64,000 nucleotides of DNA from NCBI RefSeq assembly GCF_946479415.1, contig NZ_CAMLFY010000007.1, forward strand, positions 1 through 64,000, in the 5' to 3' direction. Below, piece by piece: positions 30,339-39,700 of this stretch. The translations under genes and the position numbers were made by a program. Source of the DNA: an uncultured Shinella sp. (lineage in GTDB: Bacteria; Pseudomonadota; Alphaproteobacteria; Rhizobiales; Rhizobiaceae). Numbering within the stretch: position 1 is the first letter of the stretch; each line of letters starts with the position of its first letter. Below the pieces are notes generated by a model. That model made no database searches. It was given only the letters and a program-made list of their open reading frames with translations, and was not told the DNA's origin.

Positions 30339-31744
30339 ACGACGACACGCGCAGAAAAAAACCGTTTCCGAAACGACATGGCGGCCCCAAGCGGCCCGCA
30401 CCGGAGGCGGTTGCAGAAAGCCAGCCGGAAAAGCCGGGTCTGCGCGCCCGGCAGGCGGCGGCAAAAATCCTTGCGGCCGTGGTCGATCGCAAGACCTCGC
30501 TCGACGGCATGCTGGATCTCGAAAACGGCAACCCCGCCTATCGCCAGTTGAACGATGCCGACCGGGCGTTGGTGCGCGCCATCCTCAACACGGCGCTGCG
30601 CCACCTTCCCCGCATCGAGACCATTCTCGACACGCTCGTCGGCACGCCGCTGCCGGATGGCGCGCGCGCCTTGCATCATGTCCTGACCGCCGCCGCCGCG
30701 CAGATTCTTTATCTCGACGTGCCGGATCATTCCGCCGTCGATCTCGCCGTCGAGCAGGCGCAGCTCGATCCGCGCAACCGTCGTTTCGCCAGCCTCACCA
30801 ATGCGGTGCTGCGCCGGCTGTCGCGCGAAAAGGCCTCGCATCTCACGGCGACCCGCGCCGTGCCCGTCATTCCCGAGTGGTTTTACGACCGCCTCGCCGA
30901 CATCTATGGCCGCGAGCATGCCGGCCGCATCGCCGAAGCGATGTTGCAACCGTCGGCCATCGATCTCACCGTCAAGTCCGATGCCGAAGGCTGGGCTGCC
31001 AAACTCGGCGGCCGCGTGCTGCCGACCGGCTCCGTCCGGCTTCCCGCGGCCTCCGGCGCCATTCCCGCGCTGGAAGGCTTCGAGGACGGGCAATGGTGGG
31101 TGCAGGATGCGGCGGCGAGCCTGCCGGCAAAACTGTTCGGCGATCTCAAGGGCAAGCGCGTCGCCGATCTCTGCGCGGCCCCCGGCGGCAAGACGGCGCA
31201 GCTGTTGCTCGCCGGCGCTGAAGTGACGGCGCTCGACCAGTCCGGCAACCGCCTGAAACGCCTCATCGGCAATCTCGAGCGTCTGGGCCTTTCGGCGACG
31301 ACGCAGGAGATCAACATGGCGGATTTCCGCACTGACGATCTCTTCGATGCCGTCCTGCTCGATGCCCCCTGCTCCTCCACCGGCACGATCCGCAAACATC
31401 CCGACGTGCTCTGGACGAAAGGTCCCGAGGATATCGAAAAGCTTGCGCGCCTGCAGGAGCGCCTGTTGCGTCATGCCCTGACGCTGGTCAAGCCGGGCGG
31501 CGAGCTCGTCTTCTCCAATTGCTCGCTTGATCCCGACGAGGGCGAGGACATGGTTTCGCGCGTGCTTGCCGACAACGCGGACTGGCGAATCATTCCGGCC
31601 GATCCTGCCGACTGGCCGGGTCTGGAGGACGCGGTTTCGCCACGCGGCGAGCTGCGCACGACCCCCGCCATGCTGCCGGCAACCGGCGATCATGCGGGCG
31701 GATTGGATGGATTTTACGCGGTAAGGCTTCGGAAAGCCGGTTGA
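30335..31744 (+). CDS. 16S rRNA m5C methyltransferase (RsmB/NOL1-Sun family)
   Basis: A 469-residue RNA cytosine-5 methyltransferase. An N-terminal NusB-like RNA-binding domain ([20 protein letters not shown] to about residue 150) precedes the SAM domain. That domain carries [33 protein letters not shown] (first catalytic Cys) and [14 protein letters not shown] (second catalytic Cys). The start is TTG 30335, overlapping the htpX stop by 4 bases (TTGA); no ATG exists at a plausible position. This matches C967 methyltransferase RsmB in architecture. Confidence 0.92.
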   Translation: MNDDTRRKKPFPKRHGGPKRPAPEAVAESQPEKPGLRARQAAAKILAAVVDRKTSLDGMLDLENGNPAYRQLNDADRALVRAILNTALRHLPRIETILDTLVGTPLPDGARALHHVLTAAAAQILYLDVPDHSAVDLAVEQAQLDPRNRRFASLTNAVLRRLSREKASHLTATRAVPVIPEWFYDRLADIYGREHAGRIAEAMLQPSAIDLTVKSDAEGWAAKLGGRVLPTGSVRLPAASGAIPALEGFEDGQWWVQDAAASLPAKLFGDLKGKRVADLCAAPGGKTAQLLLAGAEVTALDQSGNRLKRLIGNLERLGLSATTQEINMADFRTDDLFDAVLLDAPCSSTGTIRKHPDVLWTKGPEDIEKLARLQERLLRHALTLVKPGGELVFSNCSLDPDEGEDMVSRVLADNADWRIIPADPADWPGLEDAVSPRGELRTTPAMLPATGDHAGGLDGFYAVRLRKAG

Positions 31745-31857
31745 GCGCAAAATCATCCCAAAATATTGCCGAGGTCATCAACAGTCCATCAGCGGGCGAT
31801 GAATTGACGGCGCTCCTCTCCTCGGCCTACCTATAGGTCTGGAGGCGTTCGTTAACC

Positions 31858-33540
31858 ATGCAGCTTTCCGACCGGCAGCGGCTATCCTATCTGTATATGC
31901 GTGAAGGCTGGCGGCGCTTCTCGCGAAGGCTTGCGCTCGGACGGATCAGCGCCATGCGGTTTTCCGGCGGTACGCCGGACCGTCTGATCGTCGCGCCGAC
32001 CGATCTGCACCCGGCCGATTCCTTTGCCGGCGAAGAAATCACCGCCGGCCGTTTCCCGCTCGCCGGCCGCAGCCTCGAATGCGAGGACGAATCGCCCTTC
32101 GCGCTGGAACTGCCGTCGGAAGAATTCGCCGTTCGCCTGCATTGCTTCGGCTGGCTGCGCCATATGCGCCTTGTCGATCCGGAAAAGGCAGCGCTGACGA
32201 CCCGCTTCATCGTCGACGACTGGCTGCAAAGCCATGGCCGTGTCATCGGCGGGCTCGCCTGGCGGCCGGATGTGACGGCGCAGCGCATCATCGCCTGGCT
32301 CTCCCATTCGCCCGTCGTGCTGAAGGATGCCGATTATCCTTTCTACCGCCGCTTCCTGAAGAGCCTCGCCTTCCAGGTGCGCTACCTGCGTCACGTCGCC
32401 GATACGACGCGTGACGGCGAGCCGCGGCTGCGCGTGCGCATCGCACTCGCCATGGCTTCCATCGCCATGCCCTCCTCGCCGTCCAAGATGCGCAAGGCTG
32501 CGCGTCATCTCGATGAGGAGCTGGACCGGCAGATCCTGCCGGACGGCGGCCATTGCTCGCGCAATCCGCGCGCGGCGCTCGATCTGCTGCTCGACCTGCT
32601 GCCGCTGCGCCAGACCTATGTCAATCTCGGCCACGACATGCCGACGCAGCTCATTCCCTGCATCGACCGCATCTATCCGGCCCTGCGCTTCTTCCGCCAT
32701 CAGGGCGGCGAACTCGCGCTGTTCAACGGCGCGACCTATACGCTGGCCAATGAGCTGATGTCGGCGCTGCGCTACGACGAGACGGGCGGTGCGCCCTTCA
32801 AGGCCCTGCCCTCGATCAATTACGACCGAGTGGCGGTGAAGGACACCGTCGTGCTGATGGATACGGGCATGCCGAAATCCGTCGACCTCTCATCGACCGC
32901 GGCGGCCGGCACGCTCTCCATCGAGGTGTCCTCCGGAAAGAACCGCTTCATCGTCAATTCCGGTCGCCCACGCTTTGCCGGCGAGGCGATGCGGCAGATG
33001 TCGCGCATGACGGCCGCCCATTCGGTGGCCACGCTGAACGACACCTCCTCCTCACGCATTTCCAGCTCACGTTTCCTCGGGCCGATCATCATCGGCGGCG
33101 TCGGGAAGGTGAATGTCGCGCGCATCGAACGCGATTCCGGCGCCGATGGCGTGACGGCGAGCCATGACGGCTATCTCAAGCGTTTCGGTCTCCTCTATGA
33201 GCGCGATATCCTGGTTTCGCCGACGGGCGGCGAGATCCGTGGCCGCGAGCGTTTCTTCAAGCCGGCAACGCCGAATGCGCCTATCGAGAAGGGCACGGCT
33301 GTCGTGCGCTTCCACATCCACCCGACCATTCAGCTCTATCGCGCCTCGGCCAACGAGACGCGGCTGGTGGCGCCGGATGGTGAGGCCTGGGCGCTGACCT
33401 GCCTCGATGTGCCCGTCGAGGAGGAGGAAGACGTCTTCTTCGCCGATCCCTCCGGCGTGCGCCCGTCCCGGCAGCTGACGCTGACCATGCCGCTTGCCGA
33501 GATGCCGGAAGTTCAGTGGTCTCTCGCGCGGCAACGGTGA
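31858..33540 (+). CDS. Heparinase II/III family protein
   Basis: A 560-residue protein with an N-terminal alpha-helical toroid (about residues 20-310; WRPDVTAQRIIAWLSHSPVV, DGGHCSRNPRAALDLLLDLL) and a C-terminal heparinase II/III beta-sandwich (about 330-550; FIVNSGRPRF, AAHSVATLNDTSSS). The fold is that of polysaccharide lyases such as heparinase and alginate lyase. No signal peptide is visible, so it appears cytoplasmic, which is unusual for a lyase acting on extracellular polymer. It is located between rsmB and purH, as in other rhizobia. The substrate is unknown. Confidence 0.85.
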   Translation: MQLSDRQRLSYLYMREGWRRFSRRLALGRISAMRFSGGTPDRLIVAPTDLHPADSFAGEEITAGRFPLAGRSLECEDESPFALELPSEEFAVRLHCFGWLRHMRLVDPEKAALTTRFIVDDWLQSHGRVIGGLAWRPDVTAQRIIAWLSHSPVVLKDADYPFYRRFLKSLAFQVRYLRHVADTTRDGEPRLRVRIALAMASIAMPSSPSKMRKAARHLDEELDRQILPDGGHCSRNPRAALDLLLDLLPLRQTYVNLGHDMPTQLIPCIDRIYPALRFFRHQGGELALFNGATYTLANELMSALRYDETGGAPFKALPSINYDRVAVKDTVVLMDTGMPKSVDLSSTAAAGTLSIEVSSGKNRFIVNSGRPRFAGEAMRQMSRMTAAHSVATLNDTSSSRISSSRFLGPIIIGGVGKVNVARIERDSGADGVTASHDGYLKRFGLLYERDILVSPTGGEIRGRERFFKPATPNAPIEKGTAVVRFHIHPTIQLYRASANETRLVAPDGEAWALTCLDVPVEEEEDVFFADPSGVRPSRQLTLTMPLAEMPEVQWSLARQR

Positions 33541-33652
33541 GTGTTCGGGGGTGAGAATTCAGCCTTTCAAGGTTTTCTCCCGCGCACGCCTGTGATAACG
33601 GGGCGCATGACCATCCGCCCCCTCCTCCCGGGGGCGCAGAACGGAGCGCCCC

Positions 33653-35263
33653 ATGGCCGTTGTTTCCAAGAAAATCCCCGCCCCTGACCGCGTTGCCATC
33701 CGCACCGCGCTTCTGTCCGTGTCCGACAAGACCGGTGTCGTCGAGCTTGCCAAGGCACTCGCCGACAAGGGCGTTCGCCTGCTATCGACCGGTGGCACGC
33801 ACAAGGCACTCAGCGATGCCGGCCTCGCCGTCACCGACGTTTCCGAAGTTACCGGCTTTCCGGAAATCATGGATGGCCGCGTAAAGACGCTGCACCCGTC
33901 TGTCCATGGCGGCCTCTTGGCGATCCGCGATGATGCCGAGCATGTCGAGGCGATGAAAGCGCACGGCATCGGCGCGATCGACCTCACCGTCATCAACCTC
34001 TATCCGTTCGAGGAAGTCCGCGCCAAGGGCGGCGATTATCCGACGACGGTCGAGAATATCGATATCGGCGGTCCGGCGATGATCCGCGCCTCGGCCAAGA
34101 ACCACGCCTATGTGGCCATCGTCACCGACCCCTCGGATTATCCGGCGCTGCTGGAAGAACTGGCCGACGGTTCGACCTCCTATGCCTTCCGCCAGCGCCT
34201 TGCCGCAAAGGCCTATGCCCGTACGGCAGCCTATGACGCGGCCATTTCCAACTGGTTTGCCGAGGCGCTCGATATCGCCATGCCGCGTCACCGCGTGCTG
34301 GGCGGTGTTTTGAAGGAAGAGATGCGCTACGGCGAGAACCCGCACCAGAAGGCAGGCTTCTACGTCACCGGCGAAAATCGCCCCGGCGTGGCCACTGCGA
34401 CCCTGCTGCAGGGCAAGCAGCTCTCCTATAACAACATCAACGACACGGACGCCGCCTTCGAGCTCGTCGCCGAGTTTCTGCCGGAAAACGGCCCGGCCTG
34501 CGCGATCATCAAGCACGCCAATCCCTGCGGTGTGGCCACCGGCAAGACGCTGAAGGATGCCTATGCACGGGCACTCGCCTGCGATCCGGTCTCGGCCTTC
34601 GGCGGCATCATCGCGCTGAATTCGACGCTGGATGGCGAGACGGCGGAAGAAATCGTCAAACTGTTCACCGAGGTCATCATCGCGCCCGATGCCGACGAGA
34701 AGGCCCGCGCCATCATCGCCTCCAAGCCGAACCTGCGCCTGCTGGTGACGGGCGCCCTGCCCGATCCGCGCGTGCCGGGCCTCTCCGCCAAGACCGTCTC
34801 CGGCGGTCTGCTCGTGCAGAGCCGCGACAATGGCATGGTCGAGAATCTCGAGCTCAAGGTCGTCACCAAGCGTGCGCCGACGGCGCAGGAGCTGATCGAC
34901 ATGAAGTTCGCCTTCAAGGTCGCCAAGCATGTGAAGTCGAATGCGGTCGTCTATGCCAAGGACGGCCAGACGGCCGGTATCGGCGCCGGCCAGATGAGCC
35001 GTGTCGATTCTGCCCGCATTGCCGGCCTGAAGGCCGAAGAGGCTGCCAAGGCCATGGGTCTGGTCGAGCCTTTGACGCGCGGCTCCGCCGTGGCCTCGGA
35101 AGCCTTCCTGCCCTTCGCCGACGGCCTGCTCTCGGCGATTGCCGCTGGCGCGACTGCCGTGATCCAGCCGGGTGGTTCGATGCGCGACGCGGAAGTCATT
35201 GCCGCGGCGGATGAAGCGGGCGTCGCCATGGTCTTTACCGGCATGCGTCACTTCCGCCACTGA
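33653..35263 (+). CDS. purH: Bifunctional AICAR transformylase / IMP cyclohydrolase
   Basis: A 536-residue enzyme for the last two steps of de novo purine synthesis. The N-terminal IMP cyclohydrolase (methylglyoxal-synthase-like) domain starts at [16 protein letters not shown] and contains [16 protein letters not shown]. The AICAR formyltransferase part has [27 protein letters not shown] and a long conserved C-terminus with [18 protein letters not shown]. Length is standard. The 110-base upstream gap was checked for a ZTP riboswitch and none was recognised. A strong terminator follows. Confidence 0.98.
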   Translation: MAVVSKKIPAPDRVAIRTALLSVSDKTGVVELAKALADKGVRLLSTGGTHKALSDAGLAVTDVSEVTGFPEIMDGRVKTLHPSVHGGLLAIRDDAEHVEAMKAHGIGAIDLTVINLYPFEEVRAKGGDYPTTVENIDIGGPAMIRASAKNHAYVAIVTDPSDYPALLEELADGSTSYAFRQRLAAKAYARTAAYDAAISNWFAEALDIAMPRHRVLGGVLKEEMRYGENPHQKAGFYVTGENRPGVATATLLQGKQLSYNNINDTDAAFELVAEFLPENGPACAIIKHANPCGVATGKTLKDAYARALACDPVSAFGGIIALNSTLDGETAEEIVKLFTEVIIAPDADEKARAIIASKPNLRLLVTGALPDPRVPGLSAKTVSGGLLVQSRDNGMVENLELKVVTKRAPTAQELIDMKFAFKVAKHVKSNAVVYAKDGQTAGIGAGQMSRVDSARIAGLKAEEAAKAMGLVEPLTRGSAVASEAFLPFADGLLSAIAAGATAVIQPGGSMRDAEVIAAADEAGVAMVFTGMRHFRH

Positions 35264-35291
35264 TCCTTAGCCGGAGTCTTCCCAGAAATCG

Positions 35292-35315
35292 AAACGCCCC
35301 GCTTGCGGGGCGTTT
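35292..35315. terminator. Bidirectional terminator between purH and MFS gene
   Basis: AAACGCCCCG pairs with CGGGGCGTTT around CTTG, with T/A tracts on both sides. It serves purH and the convergent transporter gene. Confidence 0.85.
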
Positions 35316-35321
35316 TGCGTT

Positions 35322-36707
35322 TCAGGCCTCGACTTTCGCGGCTGGATAGGGCGTGCGCAGCAGGAGCAGGAAGCCGACCACGAGGAAGACGATGAGCGCC
35401 ATCATGCCCGCGCGGGCGGAGCCCGTTGCCGTGGTGATGAGGGCGACGGAGAGCGGCGCCAGGAAAGACGTGGCGCGGCCCGAGAGGGCATAGAGGCCGA
35501 AGTAGCGGCCGGCCTCGTCCGGGTGGATACTCTGGGCGAGATAGGAGCGTGCCGAGGCCTGCACAGGCCCGAAGGCGACGCCGATCAGCAGGCCGTAGAG
35601 GATATAGGCCTTTTCCGCCGCGGTGCCGAAGAGGCCGCCGGAATCCTCTGTCGGAAACGGGATCAGGCCGAACAGGGTGAAGCCGGGGCCGGTCGAGACG
35701 ATACCGACCGTCGCAATGGTCAGGCAGACGAGGCTCATGACGACCACGGTCTTGGAGCCCAGCCGCGTATCGAGCCGGCTGGCATAGAGGCAGCCGCCGA
35801 TGGCGACGACATTGAGGATGATGCCGTAGATGCCGAGTTCGAAGGTCTGCCAGGCGAACATGCCGGCGGCAAAGGTGCCGCCGAGCGCCAGGAGGCCGTT
35901 GACGCCGTCCTGATAGATCATGCGGGCGACGAGGAAGCGCAGGATGCCGGGCTTGTTCTTCAGGTCCTTCAGCGCCTCGGAGAGGTCGGCGAAACCGGCG
36001 CGCACGGCGGCGGCGATCGGCAGGGCCTTGCTCTGGTCCGGCGTGAAGAAGAACATCGGCAGGATGAACACGAAATACCACAGTGCCGAGATCGGCCCGG
36101 TGATGCGGGCATCCTCGCCGGCCGCCGCATCGAGGCCGAAGAGCGGGGCGATGCCGATGGCCGTCTTGCCTGTCTCCGGATTGGCGGCAAGCAGCGCCAC
36201 GACCGCGATCAGCACGATCATGCCGCCGAGATAGCCGAGGCCCCAGGCGATGTTGGAGATGCGGCCGGTATCCTCAGGGCGCACGAGCCGCGGCATCATG
36301 GAATCGTTGAAAACGATCGAGAATTCCGCAGCCACCGTCGCCAGGACGATCAACACCATGGCGTAGAGCAGGCTGCTGCCGGGTTCGGCATACCAGAGTG
36401 CGGCAAGCGAAAGGATCTTGATGGCCGCAAAGACGGCGATCCAGGGTTTTCGCGCACCGGAAGCGTCGGCAATCGAGCCCATGATGGGGGCGAGAAGCGC
36501 GATCGCGATACCGGAGAGGGTGAGCGTGTAGCTCCAGGCGGCCTGGCCGGCGGCGTGGTCTTGCGTGAGACGCGAGACGAGATAGGGACCGAAGATGAAA
36601 GTGGTGATGACGGTGAAGAACGGCTGCGCCGCCCAATCGAACAGCATCCAGCCTGCAATACCGAGACGGCCCGTACGTGGCCCCCGGCTTTCCGTGACAA
36701 TCGTCAT
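35322..36707 (-). CDS. MFS transporter, UMF1/Atg22-like family
   Basis: A 461-residue polytopic membrane protein with about 12 helices. It resembles the Atg22/UMF1 branch of the major facilitator superfamily (proposed amino acid exporters). Signature features are the N-terminal GWMLFDWAAQPFFTVITTF, GSIADASGARKPWI after helix 2, and the acidic motif in EFSIVFNDSMMPRL. In the second half VQASARSYLAQSIHPDEAG and FGLYALSGRATSFLAP are also typical. ATG 36707 has GGGAGGGG upstream. The substrate cannot be predicted. Confidence 0.87.
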   Translation of the reverse strand: MTIVTESRGPRTGRLGIAGWMLFDWAAQPFFTVITTFIFGPYLVSRLTQDHAAGQAAWSYTLTLSGIAIALLAPIMGSIADASGARKPWIAVFAAIKILSLAALWYAEPGSSLLYAMVLIVLATVAAEFSIVFNDSMMPRLVRPEDTGRISNIAWGLGYLGGMIVLIAVVALLAANPETGKTAIGIAPLFGLDAAAGEDARITGPISALWYFVFILPMFFFTPDQSKALPIAAAVRAGFADLSEALKDLKNKPGILRFLVARMIYQDGVNGLLALGGTFAAGMFAWQTFELGIYGIILNVVAIGGCLYASRLDTRLGSKTVVVMSLVCLTIATVGIVSTGPGFTLFGLIPFPTEDSGGLFGTAAEKAYILYGLLIGVAFGPVQASARSYLAQSIHPDEAGRYFGLYALSGRATSFLAPLSVALITTATGSARAGMMALIVFLVVGFLLLLRTPYPAAKVEA

Positions 36708-36789
36708 CGCCCCTCCCAATGTGTCGGGGGCGATGACCGCACCCGTCCCCAAGCCGGCTAACGGGATCCGTCAGCCGGCAGGGACTGTG

Positions 36790-39700
36790 TCATTTCGCCC
36801 GTTCCTGTGCAAGGTCGCTCAGGATGCCCGCAGCGACCGAGACCTTGGCCAGCGTCGCTTCGCCGGCTTCCGTCAAGGCCGAGAGGTTTGCCGTCACGCG
36901 GGCAAGCCGCTCCTTGTCGCCCTGCTGCCAGGTGGCGAGCGGCGCCTTGTCGCCCTTGTGGCGCGTCAGCACCACGGTGGCGAGGTCGCGCCGGGCATTG
37001 GCGATATCGGTGAGGCTGCGCTGGAGGGCGAGCGCCTCGTAGAGATCGCCGGTGGGAATGCGGCTTGCCGATGACAGGAGCCGGCCGATGTTCAGCGTCG
37101 CGCTGATGCCGGCGAAGGTCTGCGCCGTCTTGGCGAGCGTGTCCCCCGTCGCGTTGGCGATCAGCATGACCTCGGGCACGAAGGTGAGCATGGAGAGCGT
37201 CGCGATTTCCTCCGCAAGCTCGGCCGGAACGCCTTCATCCTCATAGGCATGCGCCTTGCGGCGAGCCTCGTCGCCGGCGGCGTCCGATACCAACGTGGAA
37301 AGCTGCGGACGCAGCTGCTTCAGCGCCTGCTTGAGCTTGTGCACCGCCTGATCCAGCGGGCCGGAGACGGCGCCGGTGGTCAGAAGCAGGCTGGTGACGC
37401 TGGCATAGATGCGGCCGATCTCTTCATAGAGCTCGTTCTGCAAGGTGCCGGCCACCTGGTTGTCCAGCGCATCGACGCCTGCATAGAGCGCGGCAAGGCC
37501 GTAACCGTCACGGGCGATCACCGCCGCCTTCACCGCATCGGCCGGGCCGAAGCCGGTGCCGTCGGTCAGGCCGTTGATGAAGGCCGGGCCGCCGCGGTTG
37601 ATCACCTCGTTGGCGAGGATCGTCGCGATGATCTCGCGGCGCAGGCGATGCGAACGGATATCGTCCGCATAGGTCTTCTGCATCTTGGCCGGGAAGTAAC
37701 CGGTCAGAGTCGGCTCGAAATAGGGCTCGTCCGGCAGGTTGGTGTGAACGATCTCGTCGAACAGGACCAGCTTGGCATAGGAGAGCAGCACGCCGATCTC
37801 CGGCCGCGTCAGCGGCTTGCCGGCCTGGTAGCGCTCGGCGAGCGTGCGGTCGTCGGGCAGCGTCTCGACCTTGCGGTTGAGCAGGCCGGCGGCCTCGAAG
37901 CGATCCATCAGGCGGGTCAGGGGGGCGCGGTTGGCCGTGCCCTGCTTTTCCGTCAGCGAGATTGCCAGTGATTGCAGGTAGTTGTTGCGCAGCACGAGAT
38001 GGCCGACTTCATCGGTCATCGAGGCGAGCAGCACGTTGCGCTTGGCGCGGGTCAGCCGCTCGTCGCGCATGGCCGAGGCGAGTGCGATCTTGATGTTGAC
38101 CTCGACGTCCGACGAGTTCACGCCGGCCGAGTTGTCGATGGCGTCCGAATTGCTGCGGCCGCCCTTGAGCCCGAAGGCGATACGGCCGCGCTGGGTGACG
38201 CCGAGATTGGCGCCCTCGCCGATCACCTTGGCGCGAACGTCCTCGCCGACGATGCGGATCGGGTCGTTGGCGCGGTCGCCGACTTCCGCATCCGTCTCGT
38301 TCTGGCCGCGGATATAGGTGCCAATGCCGCCGAACCACATCAGGTCGACCGGTGCCTTGAGGATGGCGGTCATGATCTCGAACGGGGTGGCCTTGGCCTT
38401 GTCGAGGCCGATGACGGCTTGTGCCTCCGGCGTCAGCGTCACGGATTTCTCCGTGCGCGGAATGATCATCGCGCCCTTGGAGAGGACCGAGCGATCATAG
38501 TCCTGCCAGCTCGAACGCGGCAGGTTGAACATGCGGCGACGCTCGGCAAACGACGTATCGGTATCCGGCGAGGGATCGATGAAGATGTCGCGGTGGTCGA
38601 AGGCCGCGACGAGCTTGATCTTGCGCGACAGCAGCATGCCGTTGCCGAAGACGTCGCCCGACATGTCGCCGACGCCGGCGACCGTGAACGGCGTCTTCTG
38701 GATGTCGATGTTCATCTCGCGGAAGTGGCGCTTGACGGTCTCCCAGGCGCCACGGGCGGTGATGCCCATTTTCTTGTGGTCGTAGCCGGCCGAGCCACCC
38801 GACGCAAAAGCGTCGTCGAGCCAGAAGCCGGCCTCCTGCGCAAGGCCGTTGGCCGTATCGGAGAAGGTTGCCGTACCCTTGTCGGCGGCGACGACGAAAT
38901 AGGGATCGTCACCGTCGATGCGCACCGTATCGGCCGGCGGCACGACGTCCTGGCCGACGATATTGTCGGTGACCGAGAGCAGCGTTCGGATATAGGTCTT
39001 GTAGGCCTCGGTGCCGGCCTTGAAGATCGCGTCGCGGCTGCCGCCGACGGGAAGCTGCTTGGGATAGAAGCCACCCTTGGCACCGACGGGCACGATAACC
39101 GAGTTCTTGACCTGCTGCGCCTTCACGAGGCCGAGCACTTCCGTGCGGTAGTCCTGCGCACGGTCCGACCAGCGCAGGCCGCCGCGGGCGACCTTGCCGA
39201 AGCGCAGATGAACGCCCTCGACTTCCGCGCCATAGACGAAGATTTCGCGGAACGGGCGCGGCTCCGGCAGGCCGTCGAGCGCCTTCGGGTCGAGCTTGAT
39301 CGCAAAGGTCTTGCGCGGCTTGCCGTCGGCATCGTGCTGGAAGTAGTTGGTGCGCAGCGTCGCCTGGATGGCGTTGACGTAGCGGCGCAGGATCCGGTCC
39401 TCGTCGAGGCTCGGTACGTTGGCCAGCGCCTCCTCGATTGTGGTGGAGATGTCACCGGACTTCTTCTCGCGCTGGCGCTCGGTGAGCTTCGGGTCGAGGC
39501 GGGTTTCGAAAAGGCGGAAGAGATTGGCGGCAATGGCCGGATATTTGTTGAGCGTATCGGCGATATAGCCCTGCGAATAGGCGATGCCGGTCTGGCGCAG
39601 ATAACGCGAATAGGTGCGCAGCGCCATGATCTCGCGGGCCGAGAGGCCGCCGGTGAGCACCAGGCGGTTCAGCGCGTCGTCGTCCACGTCGCCGTGCCAG

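Noticed and set aside
33541..33652. Possible ZTP (pfl) riboswitch upstream of purH
   Set aside because: The conserved CCGCCUGGGC-type core could not be found; only a GC-rich stretch before the start codon is present.
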